Source of the DNA: DASPKO01 sp035628055
Lineage (GTDB): Bacteria > Planctomycetota > Phycisphaerae > Phycisphaerales > UBA1924
NCBI GenBank assembly: GCA_035628055.1
Contig: DASPKO010000204.1
Span: 1-13,974 of the forward strand
Direction: 5' to 3'
DNA: 13,974 bases
Numbering within the stretch: position 1 is the stretch's first letter; each line of letters begins with the position of its first letter. Below are positions 7,316 to 13,974 of the stretch, one piece after another. The translations under genes were made by a program, and so were the position numbers. The notes beneath the pieces were generated by a model. That model searched no databases and was not told the DNA's origin. It saw only the letters and a list, made by a program, of their open reading frames with translations.

Positions 7316-7340
7316 GGTCAGTTCCTCGCCTGTGATGGGT

Positions 7341-8348
7341 TCACCAGGAGCCGGTCGCCCCGCCGCGCCCGGAGAAGCCCCCTCCGAAGCTGCTCCCGCC
7401 CGACCACCCGCCGCTGCCACCGAAGAGGCTGCCGCCCCCGACACCGCCCCCACCGCCGCCGAAGAGCCCGCCCCCCCCGACCCCGCGACGCCCCCCCATG
7501 GCCTGGCCCATCAGGAAGCCGCCGAGCAGGCCGGGAATGAGGCCGCCACCGCCACGCCGCCCGGCGTAGCGATACGCGGGAGCGGCGCTGCGGCGCCCGA
7601 ACAGCCCGCGGAGCGCCATGAAAGCCACCAGGCCGAGGATCAACAGCGGGAGCATCCCGCACCCGAAGATTCCCACACCCCCTCCGCCCCGTGTCTGGGA
7701 GCGGCCGGTCTCGGGCCCGGGCGGCGCCGGCAGGGGGGTGGTCGCGCCCGGCTCCGCGGCGCCCGGCGCGGGGGTGGCGCCGGTCGGCGTCGCCGGGCCC
7801 CGCGCCGCCTGACCGCCGAGCGAGAGCGGGAGCGACTGCCCGCGGGCCATCGCGGCCAGGGCCTCGACGCCGGCGCGGATTCCCTGGGAGAACTCGCCGC
7901 GCTTGAAGCGCGGCACGATCTGGGTGTCCATGATCTTCTGGGCGTCGGCGTCGCGCTCGCGGGTCCAACCGGCCCCGAACTCGATGCGGGCCTTGCGGTC
8001 GCCCTCCGAGACCAGCAGCAGCACGCCGTAGTTGTGCTGAGCCGCCCCGATCCCCCACTCATCGAAGAGGTTGTAGGCGTAGCGCTCGATCTGCCACCCC
8101 GCCGCCCCGTGCCGGGAGAGCGACTCGATCGTCACGGCCACGATGGGAATGTTCTTCTCGCGCAGCACCGCCTCGGCGGTGGCCTGGATGGCGGCCTCGT
8201 CCTCCGGGGTGATGAGCTCGGCCCCGTCGGCCACGAACGCGCGGTCGCCGGGGCGGGTGGGGTAGGTCACCTGGGCCCGGGCCGGGAGAGTCCAAACGAG
8301 CCCGCATGCGACCACCGCCGCGATCGCCCGAAGCACGTGCTTGTACAT
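7341..8348 (-). CDS. Secreted/membrane-anchored TPM-domain protein, YgcG-like (COG1512)
   Basis: A 335-residue exported protein. ATG 8348-8346 is chosen because it gives a good signal peptide (hydrophobic 7-20, likely cut after ARA25); the frame continues upstream without improving it. The TPM domain (about 28-168) shows YPTRPGDRAFVADGAELI, the helix EAAIQATAEAVL, NIPIVAVTIES, NYGVLLLVSEGDRKARIEFGAGW and a C-terminal FSQGIRAGVEAL helix. A Pro/Ala linker (about 180-220) leads to one membrane segment (about 229-249). The tail is then Gly-rich, ending GGFSGRGGATGSW, the classic 'GGGxSGxGGxSGSW' tail of this family. The domain faces the periplasm with the tail on the far side of the helix. Such genes often lie beside lemA, but no lemA is seen here. 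The Shine-Dalgarno is weak. The biochemical role is unknown. Confidence 0.88.
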   Translation of the reverse strand: MYKHVLRAIAAVVACGLVWTLPARAQVTYPTRPGDRAFVADGAELITPEDEAAIQATAEAVLREKNIPIVAVTIESLSRHGAAGWQIERYAYNLFDEWGIGAAQHNYGVLLLVSEGDRKARIEFGAGWTRERDADAQKIMDTQIVPRFKRGEFSQGIRAGVEALAAMARGQSLPLSLGGQAARGPATPTGATPAPGAAEPGATTPLPAPPGPETGRSQTRGGGGVGIFGCGMLPLLILGLVAFMALRGLFGRRSAAPAYRYAGRRGGGGLIPGLLGGFLMGQAMGGRRGVGGGGLFGGGGGGVGGGSLFGGSGGWSGGSSFGGGFSGRGGATGSW

Positions 8349-8388
8349 GTCAGAATGGTGCCCCCCCGGCCGACGCCCTTGCGACCCG

Positions 8389-8427
8389 AAAACGGCAGGC
8401 AAAAACGCCGGAATGGCTCCGCGCGGC
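8389..8427 (-). terminator. Possible terminator with two short T-tracts between the DUF1573 and TPM genes
   Basis: Downstream of the restored DUF1573 stop, the minus strand reads GCC-rich stem sequence followed by TTTTT (8405-8401). A second 4-bp CGGC/GCCG pairing (8410-8407 with 8396-8393) is followed by TTTT (8392-8389). The stems are short and partly exclusive. T-runs are rare in this GC-rich window, which is the main support. If real, it separates the three-gene secreted cassette from the TPM operon. The remaining bases to the TPM ATG show nothing else clear. Confidence 0.3.
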
Positions 8428-9471
8428 TAGGGGACGCCGTGCGGGATCTGACCGACCCAGGCCACCGGGATGCTCAGGAGCTCCAAGCCGGATGCGGTGC
8501 GGACGCTGATCCCGAAATCGCCCGCCGGAAAGGTCAAAAGATCCGCCGGTTGATAGGTGAAGGTGAATGACCAGTCGTTGCCCCTCTTCATGCCGAAGCG
8601 GGCCCAGGGTCGCGGGAAAGGGCCCGCTCAGCCGCAGTTCCGTCGGGGGTGTATCGCTCGAATGGCATCGCACGCGGACCGTGAGCACCACCGGCTCGGG
8701 AGCACCGGAGGTTCGGATGATGATTCCCGCGGGACGGGCCGTCGCGGAGGGAAGAACTCGCAGCGAAACATCGATCGGAGCGTGCTCGCCGGATTGGTCG
8801 GAGGCGACCGCGACGTGCAGAAGCCCGCGATAGAGCCCGGGAACTCGCGTGCCGGGCTCGAGTCGCAGCACCGTGTGGTTCTCATGATGGGCCAGGGGCT
8901 GCGCGGTCAGCCACGTCTCCGGAAGATCCAGGCGGGCCAGCTTGGCCGGTCGGCCGTCAACGCGCCGAATCCAGACGTCGTGCCCGGACCGTGTGTCTCC
9001 CGCTCGCGCACGCATGACTACGAACGGCGGCAGGATCACGGCCTCGATGTCCGGCGTATACGACATCCCGATGCTGTGCGTCTCCGCCTCGACCTGGACG
9101 CCCGACTCATCCAGGGTGAGAACGGCAACCTCGGCGGCGTGTCGCTGGGGAACCGCCGCCTCCGTGGAATAGCCCGACAGCTCCAGCTCGGCGAACTCAC
9201 CCGGAGCGAGTGCCTCCCGGGAGAGTTTCGCCTCAATGCACCCGCACGATTTACGCACCACCCTGAGCTGGACGGCCTTGGTCGATCCGTTGGAAAGGAC
9301 CACCACGCGCCGCACCGGGAGACCGACCGCGATGACCCCGCGGTCTGGTTCATCCGTTTCGACGACGGAGATCAGCGGGGGCCCGGCCGATGCGAGCGCG
9401 AGACCCGCAAAGGCCGAACTCGCCAGGAGCGCCGACCCAAGACACAAAGGACGCAGTGTCGGTGCGCGCAT
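8427..9471 (-). CDS. Secreted DUF1573 protein with apparent +1 frameshift near its end
   Basis: ATG 9471-9469 has AGGAA at 9481-9477 with a 5-base spacer, and the gene starts 8 bases after the preceding stop. A signal peptide is clear (hydrophobic about 10-26, cut near ASA29). A DUF1573 domain (about 50-110) has an N-terminal strand VVLSNGSTKAVQLRVVRKSC and the signature CGC (C76, C78), then LAPGEFAELEL; such domains are Ig-like beta folds. More beta-rich sequence follows up to LSGPFP (282-286). Beyond that the original frame loses coding character and runs to a TGA at 8350. The frame one base later instead gives RPWARFGMKRGNDWSFTF.. to IPVAWVGQIPHGVP and TAG at 8429-8427, with about five in six codons ending in G/C. 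The coordinates assume this +1 shift within 8611-8628, giving 347 residues; unshifted, the product is 373 residues ending at 8350. Function unknown. Confidence 0.78.
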
Positions 9472-9479
9472 CAGTGTTC

Positions 9480-10556
9480 CTAGCGAGGTTCCGACAGGGC
9501 GCTCACGGGCCGCTGGGGGTACCACCGACCCGTAGCCCCGTCCCGCAGCAGGTCTCTCAGCCCGTCGTACACCGAGTAATCGCTTGGAAAGACCAGCCGA
9601 AAGTCGTCCGGGTTCACCGGCACGTTGATGGCGTGGTACTCGATCTCGAGCTCGAAGGGCGGCACCAGCAGTTTCGCCGGAGCTTCGTCCGCGTGCCAGA
9701 CTTCCCGGAGAGCGGCCAGGTGCTTGTGCCGGACGCCCGGGTCGAGGAAGTCGATAGGCCGCCCGATGATGCCCTTGTCGGCCAGAGCCTTTCCGAAGCG
9801 CTCAAGCTCGTCGCGGGGCGGATCGAAGAACCTGCTCGTATAGGTCCCGGCGCTCGGGAGCCAGATGTCCTGGAACTGGACAAACCGGGTTACTTCGTAC
9901 GTCGAATAGGGCACCCGGTGGCCCGCGTCGCGCACGACGATCCGGCTCAGGCGCCAGCCGTGGCGCGGCTCCACGGTCAGCTCAAGAATGGCAACCAACG
10001 GGTGGAGCAGGGCAGTCCCCGTGACGTGGGCGCGGCCTTCGTCGTCCCAGCGGAGAGCCAGGTCCTCGGCCTGGAGCAGCGCTTCGGCGACGTGCTGCTG
10101 GCCAACTCGATCCAACCATCGCCCCAGGAACCGATCCGCGAGCACCGACGAGTACCGGTCCCCGTTGTCTTCGCGGATGAGGCCACCGCGGGACTGATGG
10201 TTGAGCGTGAACATCTGCTGGCCATCGAACGCTAGCTCGATATCCAGCACTTCGCGCTTGCCGGTGTCTGGGTTGACAAAACCGCTGTGCTTGTGGCACT
10301 TCCATCGGCGCTGGTCATCGACCAGGTTGGTCGATTCGACCACCCACTCTCGCGGTCCGCCCCGATCAGAGATGAAGGTCTGCTTCCAGCGCAGGGTCCG
10401 GATTTCCCGATCCGAAATCAAGACGGCCGTGAGAACGGCCCGAGCCTGCCCGCGATCCGGCGCGACGAACGACGGTGGCCAATCCCAGCCGATGAGCGGG
10501 CTCGCGGCCAGCCAGCCGACCAAGAAAGCGCGGACGATGAACATCGTGCCGGTCAT
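9480..10556 (-). CDS. Exported protein of unknown function (358 aa)
   Basis: I do not recognise this protein. ATG 10556-10554 overlaps the stop of the cysteine-rich gene by 4 bases (ATGA), which decides the start; a second ATG lies 4 codons on. Residues about 5-24 (FIVRAFLVGWLAASPLIG) look like a signal peptide or anchor, though no sharp cleavage site is visible. The rest is rich in alternating polar/hydrophobic strands and in Trp, Arg and Asp. Segments such as IRTLRWKQTFIS, REVLDIELAFDGQQMFTLNHQ, RIVVRDAGH and STYEVTRFVQFQDIWLPSAG suggest successive antiparallel beta-strands, reminiscent of LolA/LolB-like half-barrels that planctomycetes encode in number. That fold is a guess from the strand pattern only. 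It is followed 8 bases later by the DUF1573 gene, so the three genes form one unit. No catalytic motif is seen. Confidence 0.75.
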   Translation of the reverse strand: MTGTMFIVRAFLVGWLAASPLIGWDWPPSFVAPDRGQARAVLTAVLISDREIRTLRWKQTFISDRGGPREWVVESTNLVDDQRRWKCHKHSGFVNPDTGKREVLDIELAFDGQQMFTLNHQSRGGLIREDNGDRYSSVLADRFLGRWLDRVGQQHVAEALLQAEDLALRWDDEGRAHVTGTALLHPLVAILELTVEPRHGWRLSRIVVRDAGHRVPYSTYEVTRFVQFQDIWLPSAGTYTSRFFDPPRDELERFGKALADKGIIGRPIDFLDPGVRHKHLAALREVWHADEAPAKLLVPPFELEIEYHAINVPVNPDDFRLVFPSDYSVYDGLRDLLRDGATGRWYPQRPVSALSEPR

Positions 10557-11002
10557 CCGCAGTTGGCAACCATGCATGACCCGGTGACGGGATCACCGCC
10601 AAACAAGGCGCGGTTACACGGTTGCGTCAAACCTAAAAAGGTGGAGTAAAAGCATGCACTGCTCTCCTTGTTTCCGCAGTTCACAGAGCCCGAGCCCTCA
10701 CCGCAGCCGCTGCCACCGTTCACACAGGTCCAAACGGGGTTCGTCGAGCCCGTGCAAACGGTGCAGGTGCCAGTGCACGTGCTGCTCGACTGAGTAAAGA
10801 CACATCCAGCCAAGCCTTCACTCTCGCGATCGATCAGGCGTAGCCGCGGGCACGCCGCTTTCGAGACACAGTGATAGTTCGGAACCTCTTTCTCGGTCTC
10901 GGACGCATGACCACGAGAGGCCAGGAAAATCTCGGACTCTTGACCGAGCGCGCGGGAACCGAAGGCGGAAAGCACGCAAACTAGTGCAATCAGGCGGGTC
11001 AT
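10553..11002 (-). CDS. Small secreted cysteine-rich protein, unrecognised
   Basis: With the start at ATG 11002-11000 this is a 149-residue protein whose signal peptide is clear (MTRLIALVCVLSAF, likely cut after ALG20). An upstream in-frame ATG at 11041 would add 13 residues in front of it, and neither start has a strong Shine-Dalgarno. The predicted mature part of about 129 residues holds 13 cysteines (at 45, 51, 67, 76, 80, 83, 93, 100, 109, 117, 129, 143, 148), densest in a Thr/Ser/Gly-rich stretch STCTGTCTVC...WTC...GCGEGSGSVNCG. Such spacing suggests a disulfide-stabilised extracytoplasmic protein or a metal-binding one. I find no known family signature. Base composition is lower in G+C than the flanks (about 58% over 10561-10740 by hand count). 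It is the first gene of a coupled trio with the 358-residue and DUF1573 proteins. Confidence 0.68.
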   Translation of the reverse strand: MTRLIALVCVLSAFGSRALGQESEIFLASRGHASETEKEVPNYHCVSKAACPRLRLIDRESEGLAGCVFTQSSSTCTGTCTVCTGSTNPVWTCVNGGSGCGEGSGSVNCGNKESSACFYSTFLGLTQPCNRALFGGDPVTGSCMVANCG

Positions 11003-11134
11003 CACCCTTGGAATCGCCTTGGTGTCGGCGAGGCTATCCATGGCTGGGAGCTTTCAGCAAACCCGAGAGATTGGGGACAACCTCTCCCTGTGCTCCCCCG
11101 CGATGCAGGAACAGAGCCCGTACGATCTCGGCGC
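11003..11134. promoter_or_regulatory. Divergent intergenic region with a 22-bp near-palindrome
   Basis: The 132 bases between the cysteine-rich gene (minus) and polA (plus) must hold the promoters for both. No confident -35/-10 pair was found. GAGAG-A-TTG / CAA-C-CTCTC pair around a GGGA loop at 11065-11086: eight pairs with one mismatch, 48 bases before the polA ATG. It could be an operator or a leader hairpin; GGGA fits the GNRA tetraloop pattern. If the longer start of the cysteine-rich protein is used, the gap shrinks to 93 bases. Confidence 0.35.

Positions 11135-13974
<2,840 letters not shown>

Noticed and set aside
7360..7500. C-rich low-complexity run that might be a repeat array
   Set aside because: It is the coding sequence of the Gly-rich tail typical of YgcG-like TPM proteins.

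Overview
The window is GC-rich bacterial chromosome (one hand-counted line inside gspE is 75% G+C) and is nearly all coding. It most resembles Planctomycetota, probably a Phycisphaerae-like lineage. The clues are the GC-rich type II secretion cluster, pseudopilins cut at an 'RA|FTL' site as is common in that phylum, secreted proteins with LTPEQ-like repeats, a DUF1573 protein, and the character of the DNA polymerase I. This placement is inference; no 16S or other phylogenetic marker was compared.

Everything from 1 to about 11002 is read on the minus strand, right to left. At the left is a type II secretion (T2SS) block in the order gspE (4988-3261), gspF, gspG, gspH, gspI and gspJ (cut by the window edge at 1). 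The F/G, G/H, H/I and I/J junctions are all 4-base GTGA or ATGA overlaps, so the block is one translationally coupled operon. GspE is the cytoplasmic ATPase, GspF the inner-membrane platform, and GspG/H/I/J the major and minor pseudopilins. Just upstream of gspE, in the same direction, lies a secreted 477-residue helical protein with Spy-like LTPEQ repeats (6488-5055).

Next upstream are two TPM-domain proteins (8348-7341, secreted and membrane-anchored; 7315-6635, membrane protein), a pair that often accompanies lemA; no lemA is seen here. Upstream of them is a compact three-gene cassette of exported proteins (11002-8427): a 149-residue cysteine-rich secreted protein, an unrecognised 358-residue protein and a DUF1573 protein. 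Parts of this cassette are visibly lower in G+C than the flanks. The DUF1573 gene carries an apparent +1 frameshift at about 8611-8628: the original frame loses coding character and a neighbouring frame continues a convincing protein to a stop at 8427.

From 11135 rightwards, polA is read on the plus strand, divergently from the cassette. It encodes a full three-domain DNA polymerase I whose last part lies beyond the window. The 132-base divergent region holds a near-palindrome at 11065-11086. No tRNA, rRNA, insertion sequence or CRISPR array was seen, and no stretch over 300 bases lacks a gene. The points most worth checking are the DUF1573 frameshift and the undescribed cysteine-rich/358-residue/DUF1573 cassette.
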